This document shows positions 29,004 through 36,506 of a stretch of 64,000 nt of DNA, in pieces. The translations under genes and the position numbers were made by a program. Position 1 is the stretch's first letter. Each line of letters opens with the position of its first letter. Below the pieces are notes generated by a model. That model did not search any database and was not told the origin of the DNA. It worked only from the letters and a program-made list of their open reading frames with translations. The stretch is taken from positions 372,001-436,000 of the forward strand of contig NZ_LYST01000043.1 of NCBI RefSeq assembly GCF_001693755.1, given 5' to 3'. This DNA is from Gilliamella sp. wkB171. GTDB taxonomy: Bacteria > Pseudomonadota > Gammaproteobacteria > Enterobacterales > Orbaceae.

Positions 29004-30146
29004 TTACTGATTTATCACATAGCTAACCTGATGTGCTTCGGTCGGTGAGGGAACTTGCCATTTACTAAACATACGCTGAATTTTTTTATTCGCTAAGCTT
29101 GTATCGCGTTTTAAATTACGCCGATATAACTCTTGTTCCGGTTGTTCTATATAAACGATTTCAACCTCAGCGTGATAGGCATAAAGTAGATCGAGTGCTT
29201 TTTGCCGCATGTCTTGTGATAAATGTGTGGCATTCCAAATAAAAGGCTGCTTATCTCGTAACCATTGTTTCACTTTAGCTAATACAAATTGAATCACTAA
29301 TCCTTCATTTTCACCATGCTTTAATTTGAGTTCACTGCGCGCATCATCATAAGAAGCAACTGGCCATGTTGGATAATGCTTGCTTACCCAACTATTTTTG
29401 CCCGAAGCCGGTAAACCAGACATCAATATCACTTTTGATCCTTGTTGTGGATATAGCGCATAATCAGGCAGGACATTACTGCCGCGAAAATAGTGTACTC
29501 GCGTATAATCATCAACAAATTGACGAGGTTTATAAAGGCAATCTTCTTCCAACGCAAGTTGTTTAAATAACTCAACTTCATCCAATACTCTAGCTTTATC
29601 AGTACAGATACGCCCCAGCATATCTGCTTTCGCTTGCAAGCATAGCATCCAAACCGGTAATTGCCATGACAGACGATGCACAAGGTATTGGGGTGAATAG
29701 CGCTGATGTGCATCACTTAACGCAAAAAACGGAACCTGATGAACCGCGATAATACGACATATCTGTTCACGTAGTTCAAAAGGTACGGCCATTTGCCACA
29801 ACAATACTCTGCTACGAATTTCCCCCTTTTGGGAGTGTCTTGGTTGACTGATTTTACCCGTGACCTCATCAATCACGGTAGTTTCTGGTTTAGCAATATC
29901 ATGTAACAATGCGGTCATAAATAACACAAATTGTTGCTCCTGAGTAGCTTTTGCAAACTCAGTCTGTTCAATTAATGCGCGCAATACCATTTGTGTATGT
30001 ATCCAAACATTACCTTCACCATGATGTAACGGGTCTTGTGGTGTGGTAATAAGCGCAGTTAACGCTGGAATACACGTTAACCAGTCATCAAAATTATCTT
30101 TAGCAATACTGTTAGCCACTTGCTGTTGTAATTGTAAATAGTCCAT
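29004..30146 (-). CDS. HD-domain phosphoesterase/polynucleotide 5'-kinase fusion (HD-Pnk type)
   Basis: A 380-residue end-healing enzyme candidate. The N-terminal HD domain has His50 (VWIHTQMV), His82-Asp83 (LLHDIAKPE) and further histidines at 104 and 136. The C-terminal P-loop kinase has GLPASGKNS (244-252) and SYDDARSEL, resembling T4-type polynucleotide kinase. Proteins with this architecture, described in Runella slithyformis, remove 2',3'-cyclic or 2'-phosphates and phosphorylate 5'-OH ends. Here it is the second gene of an operon, three bases after an RNA ligase stop codon, with AGGGAGAT as ribosome-binding site. Together they could heal and seal RNA cut with 2',3'-cyclic phosphate and 5'-OH ends. 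The function is inferred from domains. Confidence 0.82.
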   Translation of the reverse strand: MDYLQLQQQVANSIAKDNFDDWLTCIPALTALITTPQDPLHHGEGNVWIHTQMVLRALIEQTEFAKATQEQQFVLFMTALLHDIAKPETTVIDEVTGKISQPRHSQKGEIRSRVLLWQMAVPFELREQICRIIAVHQVPFFALSDAHQRYSPQYLVHRLSWQLPVWMLCLQAKADMLGRICTDKARVLDEVELFKQLALEEDCLYKPRQFVDDYTRVHYFRGSNVLPDYALYPQQGSKVILMSGLPASGKNSWVSKHYPTWPVASYDDARSELKLKHGENEGLVIQFVLAKVKQWLRDKQPFIWNATHLSQDMRQKALDLLYAYHAEVEIVYIEQPEQELYRRNLKRDTSLANKKIQRMFSKWQVPSPTEAHQVSYVINQ

Positions 30147-30149
30147 TAT

Positions 30150-31007
30150 TTATCTCCCTACATCAACTTGCTGATTCCAATTGACGGTTAACTGTGGTGC
30201 GTATAAATCGACATTATCGGCCAGTTGATTGGCAATAAACGGTTGCTCTAAATGGTGTTGGCCAGCGTCTAAAATAGCTTGCACAAAATCTTGTCTCACC
30301 CATTTTAAACGATCGATTGTGTGATGTTCACTTTCGATCTTTAAATACAGTCCTTCCATTAAATCCGAGCGGTCACACTGCTGCCACGCTTTAGCTAAAT
30401 CTAGCTTTTCACGTGTTACTATTTTTTCAAAACAAGCCTGCCAATGCTGAGTTTTAGCTAAAGATTGTTTAACTAATGCTAATAAGTCAGCTAATTTAGT
30501 CGGTGCTTGTCCCGCAAATAGCACCGGTACCGATAAAACCGGACCATTAGCTAATAGTTGGTGCCGCTTTTGGGTCGATAAAAAACATTGTTGTTGTCTA
30601 TCCCAAACATCAAATTCACAAAAATAGTGAGGTAATGCATCATAAAATATAGTGTGTTTTTTATGTAACCATTCACCATACATAATATAACGATCTTCTA
30701 ATCGCTCTAATAGCCAATGTTCATGTACACTAGCCCAGTGTTTTAATAGATTAAATTGACGCTCTCTTGACCCACCCATTAAGTAGTGGCCGCGCGATTG
30801 TAATAACAGTTCGCCACTTTGCGAAAAGCTTATAGCACAGTTAGCACCATCGAGTTTTTCTTCAACGACAATATAACAATTATATAACTCGTTATAAGCG
30901 CGCTGTCCGTCAGTGCTATCACCAAATTGTAAGCGTGAACCCTGTAAATGAGGTGTTCTTGGATATTTAATTAATTCTAAATTTTGAATATAAGATTCCA
31001 TTGTCAT
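30150..31007 (-). CDS. ATP-dependent RNA ligase
   Basis: A 285-residue nucleotidyltransferase-fold ligase that should join RNA ends prepared by the downstream HD-kinase. Ligase motifs are in order: motif I KLDGAN with the adenylated Lys51, motif III-like YGEW (Glu112), motif IIIa CEFDVWD (130-136), motif IV EGLYLKIE (218-225) and motif V RLKWVR (233-238). I place the start at 31007, with GGAG eight bases upstream; a TTG-type upstream start is unsupported. It lacks an OB-fold, which points to RNA rather than DNA substrates. A strong promoter lies 190 bases upstream. No anticodon nuclease, RtcB or RtcA is seen in the window. Confidence 0.85.
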   Translation of the reverse strand: MTMESYIQNLELIKYPRTPHLQGSRLQFGDSTDGQRAYNELYNCYIVVEEKLDGANCAISFSQSGELLLQSRGHYLMGGSRERQFNLLKHWASVHEHWLLERLEDRYIMYGEWLHKKHTIFYDALPHYFCEFDVWDRQQQCFLSTQKRHQLLANGPVLSVPVLFAGQAPTKLADLLALVKQSLAKTQHWQACFEKIVTREKLDLAKAWQQCDRSDLMEGLYLKIESEHHTIDRLKWVRQDFVQAILDAGQHHLEQPFIANQLADNVDLYAPQLTVNWNQQVDVGR

Positions 31008-31204
31008 GATGTTTTCTCCAAAAATATAAGGGAAAACCGACAAGGCAAAAATCTATAAATTGAAGTGTAACGAGAATGCTTTGAGAGGTAAAAGCAAAAA
31101 TACAATATGATAGAAAATACCGTGTCGGCATTAAGATAAAGTGTTAACTACAGGCATTTTGCCACCTCGCTATAATAAAAAGTTTAGGTTAAAAAAACGG
31201 CGCC

Positions 31205-31233
31205 ATTATCTGGTTGTGCAGCTAGCTTGTCAA
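31205..31233 (-). promoter_or_regulatory. Near-consensus sigma70 promoter for the RNA-repair operon
   Basis: Reading the minus strand, TTGACA (31233-31228) and GATAAT (31210-31205) are separated by exactly 17 bases. Transcription should begin near 31198, leaving a leader of about 190 bases before the ligase ATG. The rest of the 31008-31328 gap holds no gene. No sigma54 -24/-12 signature is visible, unlike the rtcBA operon of E. coli. Confidence 0.55.
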
Positions 31234-31328
31234 GTCAATTTATAAAATTTAACAATCAATGCTAGTAACAATAAAGAATTTCAGTATGATTATAAGTAGT
31301 AAACGAAGATGACGTGACTAAGGTTATT

Positions 31329-31794
31329 ATGGATGTTGAAATTGTGCGATTTCCCACAACAAATTTAGCGGTTATCGAACATCATGGTTCACCACTGTTA
31401 GAACATCAAACTGTCAATAAACTCATTAAATGGCGACAAGAGAACAACTTATTCGATAACGAAAAATACCGATGTTATGGTATCCATTACACCAATCCCG
31501 CTATCACACATTTAGAACAGCATCACGTCGATTTTGCTATTTCAATAGACAAGCCTATTGCTAAAAATCCCTATGGTATTGTCAGTAAAACCATTCCCGC
31601 GCCTCCGTTGTGCCAAAGTACGTGATATTGGTTCGCCAGACAATAACCAAGCTATCATCTATCTACTTGAGCAGTGGTTACCACAAAGTAAAGCGAAAAT
31701 AGGCAGTTATCCACCGATTTTTCATTACATAAATGTAGGATTAACTGTTCCAGCATCAGAGATGATAACCGATGTTTACTTACCATTAGCATGA
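31329..31794 (+). pseudogene. Frameshifted GyrI-like/AraC effector-binding domain protein
   Basis: Two overlapping frames together encode one GyrI-like small-molecule-binding domain of about 155 residues. The first half (VEIVRFPTTNLAVIEHHG to YGIVSKTIPAP) is in one frame. The second (RCAKVRDIGS to VPASEMITDVYLPLA) is in the next. They join near 31603-31612, where one extra base in the GCCTCCG stretch breaks the frame. The start ATG at 31329 has AAGG upstream. No DNA-binding domain precedes it, so an intact version would be a stand-alone SbmC/GyrI-type protein. It may be a recent pseudogene or a sequencing error. Confidence 0.75.
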
Positions 31795-31826
31795 CAAATA
31801 AACTCGGTTATTTAAGAGAACAAAGC

Positions 31827-32648
31827 TTATTTAGGTGAGTAATCAGCACCAAAATAGTGTTGGCTTATTGTCGTTAGTTTGCCATTATTGATAATTTTTT
31901 GTATACCTTGGTTAATATCTTGAGTTAATCGCTCACCACTTGCGCCTTTACTAATTAACAAATAACTAAATGGAGAACCAATACGATCACCATCTTCTTT
32001 ACTTAATTCTATCGTTTTGAGATTGAGTTTATGCTCATTGATATATTGCGATAGCATCACGTTATCTATTAATTGAAAGTCGTATTGACCACTCTCAACA
32101 TGTTGCAACACAGGTAGTAAATCGGCTTCACTATAAACAATTTTAACAGGATTATTGGGATTTTGTTCATTGTAGGTTTCTAATGCAGTCGCATAATTAA
32201 GTCCTGGTGTTACTTCAGTTGATTTTCCTTGAAGATCAGAAAAGCGATTAATGTTATTGTTACTTTTAGCCACAGCAATAACATACTGATTTCTAAAAAT
32301 TGGATCGGAATAGAAATATTTTTCTTTGCGCTTTTCATTCATAGCATAATTATTGGCACCAACTTGATAACGCTGAGAGTCAAGTCCAGCTAGAACAGAT
32401 GAGAATTCTGTCACTTCAAAACTAATTTCATATTGAGGTAACTCGCTAAATATGGCTTTCACCACATCAATATCATAACCCACCAATTCCCCTTTTTCAT
32501 CGACTGTCGTAAAAGGGCTTGGTGATCCTGAAGTCCCAATAATAATTTTTTGTTTTGTAGTGGATTGTGAATCTTTATTTTGGTTATCACAACCAGACAA
32601 AAACAACGCGGCTAATATGACAAATCCATACCATTTTTTATAATTCAT
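31827..32648 (-). CDS. Amino-acid ABC transporter substrate-binding lipoprotein
   Basis: Family 3 solute-binding protein for polar amino acids, 273 residues. Its signal peptide ends LFLSGC with lipidated Cys20, then a short linker and the binding fold: GTSGSPSPFTTVDEKGELVGYDIDVVKAI and FSSVLAGLDSQRYQ. It is the last gene of a five-gene operon: reductase, permease, ATPase, GNAT, binding protein. Its closest functional parallels are cystine and S-substituted-cysteine binding proteins of the TcyJ/TcyK/YxeM type, which is inferred from gene content rather than from binding residues. Confidence 0.88.
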   Translation of the reverse strand: MNYKKWYGFVILAALFLSGCDNQNKDSQSTTKQKIIIGTSGSPSPFTTVDEKGELVGYDIDVVKAIFSELPQYEISFEVTEFSSVLAGLDSQRYQVGANNYAMNEKRKEKYFYSDPIFRNQYVIAVAKSNNNINRFSDLQGKSTEVTPGLNYATALETYNEQNPNNPVKIVYSEADLLPVLQHVESGQYDFQLIDNVMLSQYINEHKLNLKTIELSKEDGDRIGSPFSYLLISKGASGERLTQDINQGIQKIINNGKLTTISQHYFGADYSPK

Positions 32649-32693
32649 ACCGTAATTCTCCTTTCATTTTAAATGAGCATTATTGAGTTAAAC

Positions 32694-33119
32694 TTAAATA
32701 AAACCCATATTTTTCATTTCAATTCGATGATCGGCTTGATATCGAGCCATACCTGTTTTCATTAAATCAAACCCTAAGTTTTTATAAAATTCTACTGTTT
32801 GTGGATGAGTATAAAGAATGATATTGCAATGCTGTACCTGCTCAACTAGTTTTTCAACAATTAAGCGACCATATTGTTGCCCGTGCAAGTGTTTAGCTAA
32901 TGCAATGTTATAAATCGCCGCCTGACAAATACCATCGGATAATGTACGACCAACGCCTACAACGCGATCTTGTTCCAGTAGAAAAATTACACCATAACTG
33001 TTTTTAAACACTTGCTCTTGCGTTGTTGCATCGAATGAACTAAGTCCATAAAAAGCCAATAAATCGGCGACATCTTGCCAATTAATATTTTCACAATGTT
33101 GTTGAATCTTTATACTCAT
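32694..33119 (-). CDS. GNAT-family N-acetyltransferase
   Basis: A 141-residue acetyltransferase. The acetyl-CoA-binding segment is LAKHLHGQQYGRLIVEKLVEQ, followed by the common C-terminal GNAT strand and loop VEFYKNLGFDL. It sits between the ATPase and binding-protein genes of an amino-acid ABC transporter. In Bacillus, GNAT enzymes in such operons (ytmI, yxeL) acetylate S-substituted cysteines before further breakdown. The same role is plausible here, and the M20 deacylase at 7777-8928 could perform the reverse step. The substrate is not shown by the sequence. Confidence 0.82.
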   Translation of the reverse strand: MSIKIQQHCENINWQDVADLLAFYGLSSFDATTQEQVFKNSYGVIFLLEQDRVVGVGRTLSDGICQAAIYNIALAKHLHGQQYGRLIVEKLVEQVQHCNIILYTHPQTVEFYKNLGFDLMKTGMARYQADHRIEMKNMGFI

Positions 33120-33137
33120 TGATACCTCTTAAACTGA

Positions 33138-33896
33138 TTAGATTTCATAATCCATTTGCATTGCACTGTAATATCTCGCTAAAAAAGATTTGGTTCGTGG
33201 TTGGGTCGGATTAGTAAATACCTGCTTAGGTGAACCATCCTCAATAATTTGTCCTTTATCTAAAAACAGCACTCGACTAGCCACTTCATGCACAAAGCTC
33301 ATTTCGTGCGAGACAAGGATCATCGTAATCCCTGATTGTGCCGCTAATTTGATGGTCGATAATACTTCGCCGACTAACTCAGGATCGAGCGCTGAAGTGG
33401 GTTCATCAAGCAGTAACACTTTAGGGTCCATCGCTAATGCTCTGGCAATCGCTACTCGCTGTTGTTGTCCACCAGATAGCTGTTTTGGATAGTGGTACAT
33501 TCGTCCCTCAAGCCCGACTTGAACAAGCTTTTCATGCGCAATTTTACGTGCTTTATCCTTTGGCAATTTTTTTACAATAATCAAACCCTCCATCACATTT
33601 TCTAAGGCATTTTTTTGATGAAAAAGATTAAATTGTTGAAATACCATAGCTGACTTTTGGCGAAACTGAACAATATCGCGTTGTTTAATGCGGCTAACAT
33701 CCAAGCCAAAATTATCAATTTGGATGTTACCTTGCTGGGGTTTTTCAAGTAAATTTAAACAGCGTAATAAGGTGGATTTACCTGCACCCGATGCACCGAT
33801 AATGGCAACGACTTCATGCGGTTTTATGGCAAAATTAAGATGATCTAAAATAAGATTATCCTGAAAAGATAACGTTAAGTCCTGTACCTTAATCAT
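33138..33896 (-). CDS. Amino-acid ABC transporter ATP-binding protein
   Basis: ATPase of a polar-amino-acid importer, 252 residues. Walker A GASGAGKST is at 34-42, the signature LSGGQQQRVAIARALAMDP is intact, and Walker B reads VLLLDEPTSALDPE. Its ATG overlaps the permease stop codon (ATGA), so the pair is translationally coupled. The close GlnQ/TcyN resemblance gives the class but not the substrate. Confidence 0.93.
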   Translation of the reverse strand: MIKVQDLTLSFQDNLILDHLNFAIKPHEVVAIIGASGAGKSTLLRCLNLLEKPQQGNIQIDNFGLDVSRIKQRDIVQFRQKSAMVFQQFNLFHQKNALENVMEGLIIVKKLPKDKARKIAHEKLVQVGLEGRMYHYPKQLSGGQQQRVAIARALAMDPKVLLLDEPTSALDPELVGEVLSTIKLAAQSGITMILVSHEMSFVHEVASRVLFLDKGQIIEDGSPKQVFTNPTQPRTKSFLARYYSAMQMDYEI

Positions 33897-34633
33897 AATA
33901 ATTTTCCTCGGCGATAACTGGGCGTATTCACACTGTCAGAAATCGTTAACCGGTTTTCCATATACTTAATGATTAATTCAATAATAATGGTTAAAGCCCA
34001 ATAAATAAGCGCTAAAGAAATATAAACCTCAAAATAACGATAACTGTGTCCTGCTAAGGTTTTACCGCGACCTGTCATTTCAGTGACTGAACAGACAAAG
34101 GCTAACGAGGTTCCTTTAAGCAAGCCGATAAAAGCATTACCAAGATTTGGTAATGCCACAATAAACGCTTCAGGAATAACAATTCGTCGTAACAATTGGC
34201 TATAACTCATCCCTAACGATTGTGCCGCCTCAATCTGACCTTTACTGACCGATTGTAACGCGGCTCGTATAGTCTCGGAATTATAAGCAGCTTCATTAAA
34301 AGAAAAGGCAACGAGTACAAATAGCATTGGAGGTACACTATTAATATTAAAATCAGTATGATAAAAATAGTTGATATAACGCAGAACAATTGGGATCCCA
34401 TAAAAGCTTAAATAAAGCTGAACAAGTAAAGGCGTTCCTCGAATGAATGAAACAAAAACCGATGCTAGTGGCGAAAGAACAGGAATTTTATTCATTTTAA
34501 CAATGGCAATCACTAACCCAAACATTACGCCAAGCAGCATTGAAAAAAAGGTAATAAATAACGTGACTGGCAAATAAGCCAGTAACGTAGGTATTTGAGT
34601 AAATATCAATCCGAAATCTAATATATTTGGCAT
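33893..34633 (-). CDS. Amino-acid ABC transporter permease
   Basis: Inner-membrane permease of 246 residues in the His/Glu/Gln/Arg/cystine family, about five membrane segments. The periplasmic-side motif FIRGTPLLVQLYLSFYGIP and the EAA loop GQIEAAQSLGMSYSQLLRRIVIPEA are both typical. I start it at the ATG at 34633, with GGGAT eight bases upstream; an upstream TTG (34654) abuts the preceding stop codon and is less likely. Only one permease gene is present, so it probably forms a homodimer. Confidence 0.9.
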   Translation of the reverse strand: MPNILDFGLIFTQIPTLLAYLPVTLFITFFSMLLGVMFGLVIAIVKMNKIPVLSPLASVFVSFIRGTPLLVQLYLSFYGIPIVLRYINYFYHTDFNINSVPPMLFVLVAFSFNEAAYNSETIRAALQSVSKGQIEAAQSLGMSYSQLLRRIVIPEAFIVALPNLGNAFIGLLKGTSLAFVCSVTEMTGRGKTLAGHSYRYFEVYISLALIYWALTIIIELIIKYMENRLTISDSVNTPSYRRGKLL

Positions 34634-34654
34634 GCGTATTATCCCAATAATCAA

Positions 34655-35626
34655 TTATTGATGAGTACGAAATTGTTTATCTCTGTTATGAGGAGTATGC
34701 CAATGACTTACATCTGGTCCTAAGGGCAAAATATTATAAGGATTATGGGCATTATTACCTAAAAAGTACCCTTTTTTAATTGATTCAAAATCGGTTGTTT
34801 CACCAAAAGCGGGGATTTGATAAAGATCTCGGGCATAAGCCCATAAATTAGGAAAATCAATAATTCGATTACGATTTGTGTTAAAAGCAGCATAATAAGC
34901 CACATCAAAACGCGCTAATGTGACGTATAAGCGAATATCCGAATCGGTAATGTGATCGCCAAAAAGATATCGAGACTTACTTAGCCGTTTTTCTAGTTCA
35001 TCTAACCGATTAAAAACAAGATGATAAGCGTGTTCATAAGCTTTTTGTGAGCGAGCAAATCCAGCTTTATAAACACCATTATTTACTTCATGAAAAATCA
35101 CATCATTTAATTCATCAATTTCAGTACGTAAATGTTCAGGATAGAGATCGGGTGCACCCGCTTTATGGAAAGGTTTGAATGCGGTTTCCCAATAGTTGGT
35201 TAATTTAAAATAGTCGTTGTTGACAACTTTGCCGGTTTTTACATCGACAACGGTCGGAACAGTGGCTCTTCCATTATATTCAGGATCGGTTATAGCGTAT
35301 ATTTCTGGCAAATAACGGATGCCTAACACTGGGTCAACACCATTAGGATCGAGTGAAAATTCCCAACCATGCTCAGTACGAATTGGCGCAACTTTACCAA
35401 CACTGATCACATTTTCCAAACCTAATAATTTGATAACAATCATCTGCCGATGTGCCCAAGGGCAAATCGCTGCCCAAATTAAACGATAACGACCAGCCTC
35501 AACCGGTAACATGCCCGGTTTATTTCCAAATGGGGTATCAAAACGATTTGTTTGACGAACAAAAGCACCGTCTTGGTTAATTTCATTATTTTCGGTAGTA
35601 ACAACTTTTCCTATCGCAATGGCCAT
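34655..35626 (-). CDS. Glutathionyl-hydroquinone-reductase-like glutathione transferase
   Basis: Xi-class glutathione transferase-like protein of 323 residues. The catalytic CPWAHR motif is present in the N-terminal thioredoxin fold. The C-terminal helical domain carries GDHITDSDIRLYVTLARFD. Family members such as E. coli YqjG reduce glutathionyl-hydroquinones, releasing free glutathione. The start at 35626 follows AGGAG by eight bases and gives MAIAIGKVV; the upstream extension is not supported. As first gene of the ABC-GNAT operon it suggests that the cluster handles glutathione- or cysteine-conjugates. Confidence 0.88.
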   Translation of the reverse strand: MAIAIGKVVTTENNEINQDGAFVRQTNRFDTPFGNKPGMLPVEAGRYRLIWAAICPWAHRQMIVIKLLGLENVISVGKVAPIRTEHGWEFSLDPNGVDPVLGIRYLPEIYAITDPEYNGRATVPTVVDVKTGKVVNNDYFKLTNYWETAFKPFHKAGAPDLYPEHLRTEIDELNDVIFHEVNNGVYKAGFARSQKAYEHAYHLVFNRLDELEKRLSKSRYLFGDHITDSDIRLYVTLARFDVAYYAAFNTNRNRIIDFPNLWAYARDLYQIPAFGETTDFESIKKGYFLGNNAHNPYNILPLGPDVSHWHTPHNRDKQFRTHQ

Positions 35627-35794
35627 ATGCTTACTCCTATTTTTTGATGCGTTAATTTCAAACAATCCAACCCTTGGATAAAATCAATCTAACATCAAAA
35701 AATTAATGGATAAAATAACAAATAAGCATATTTATATAATTATCAATTATATAGAAGATGGTGTCTGAGCAAATAATTAACCTAACAACAATAA

Positions 35795-36496
35795 CTATTT
35801 ACCTAGACGTTTGTACAATCTTTCAGGGCGGCCTATCTTTCCATGATTAAGTTCGACAGTTAATACTTTAGTTTGAACACAATACTCTAAATAGCGTCTA
35901 GCTGTAGTTTTACTGATTTTTGCTTTTTCAACAATTTCATCAACGGTTTGAGGGGTATCAGTATGCATAAAAAGATCTTTAACCTTTTGCAAGGTAATTT
36001 CCTCTATCCCTTTTGAATGACGATTAATATCAACAAAATCTTTGGTTTGTAGGTTGAACAGTTCATCAATTCTTCGCTGATTGACATGTTTTTGTAAGCT
36101 TTGACGATATAAGAACAGTTCGAAACGTGCTAAAGAGTGTTTTAAACGTTGGTAAGACACCGGTTTAATTAAATAATCGAATGCTCCATATCTAATGGCT
36201 TTACTACAGGTATCCATATCGCTAGCTGCGGTAATAAAAATAACATAGCAATTTAGGTTGTTATTAATAATATATTCAAATAATTCAATACCTTTACCAT
36301 CAGGCAGATAGTTATCTAATAAAATTAAAGTGGGTTTTAATTTTTCTACCATCTTTTTTGCTTCCTCTAAATTGGAAGCAATACCAACGACTTTTACTTT
36401 TGTATCTCGCTGAATAAAATCAGCATTTAATTCTGCCAAAATAGGCTCATCTTCAACAATGAGAACTTTAATAGCATCTTCTTTATTTTCTTGCAT
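35795..36496 (-). CDS. citB: Response regulator CitB/DpiA
   Basis: Two-component response regulator of 233 residues for citrate fermentation genes. The receiver domain has the phospho-acceptor Asp61 (LILLDNYLPDGKG) with acidic pocket EDE near residue 15. The C-terminal DNA-binding domain includes the winged-helix segment TVDEIVEKAKISKTTARRYLEYC, as in CitB/DcuR. It is ten bases after the sensor kinase gene, with AGAGGT upstream. Its likely targets are the divergent citS-citCDEFX promoter and perhaps the distant citG. Confidence 0.9.
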   Translation of the reverse strand: MQENKEDAIKVLIVEDEPILAELNADFIQRDTKVKVVGIASNLEEAKKMVEKLKPTLILLDNYLPDGKGIELFEYIINNNLNCYVIFITAASDMDTCSKAIRYGAFDYLIKPVSYQRLKHSLARFELFLYRQSLQKHVNQRRIDELFNLQTKDFVDINRHSKGIEEITLQKVKDLFMHTDTPQTVDEIVEKAKISKTTARRYLEYCVQTKVLTVELNHGKIGRPERLYKRLGK

Positions 36497-36506
36497 ACTT
36501 TAACCT

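Noticed and set aside
31008-31328. Sigma54 promoter for the RNA-repair operon, by analogy with rtcBA
   Set aside because: A TGGCA-like segment occurs near 31160-31170, but the GG and GC elements are not ten bases apart. The sigma70 match is much better.
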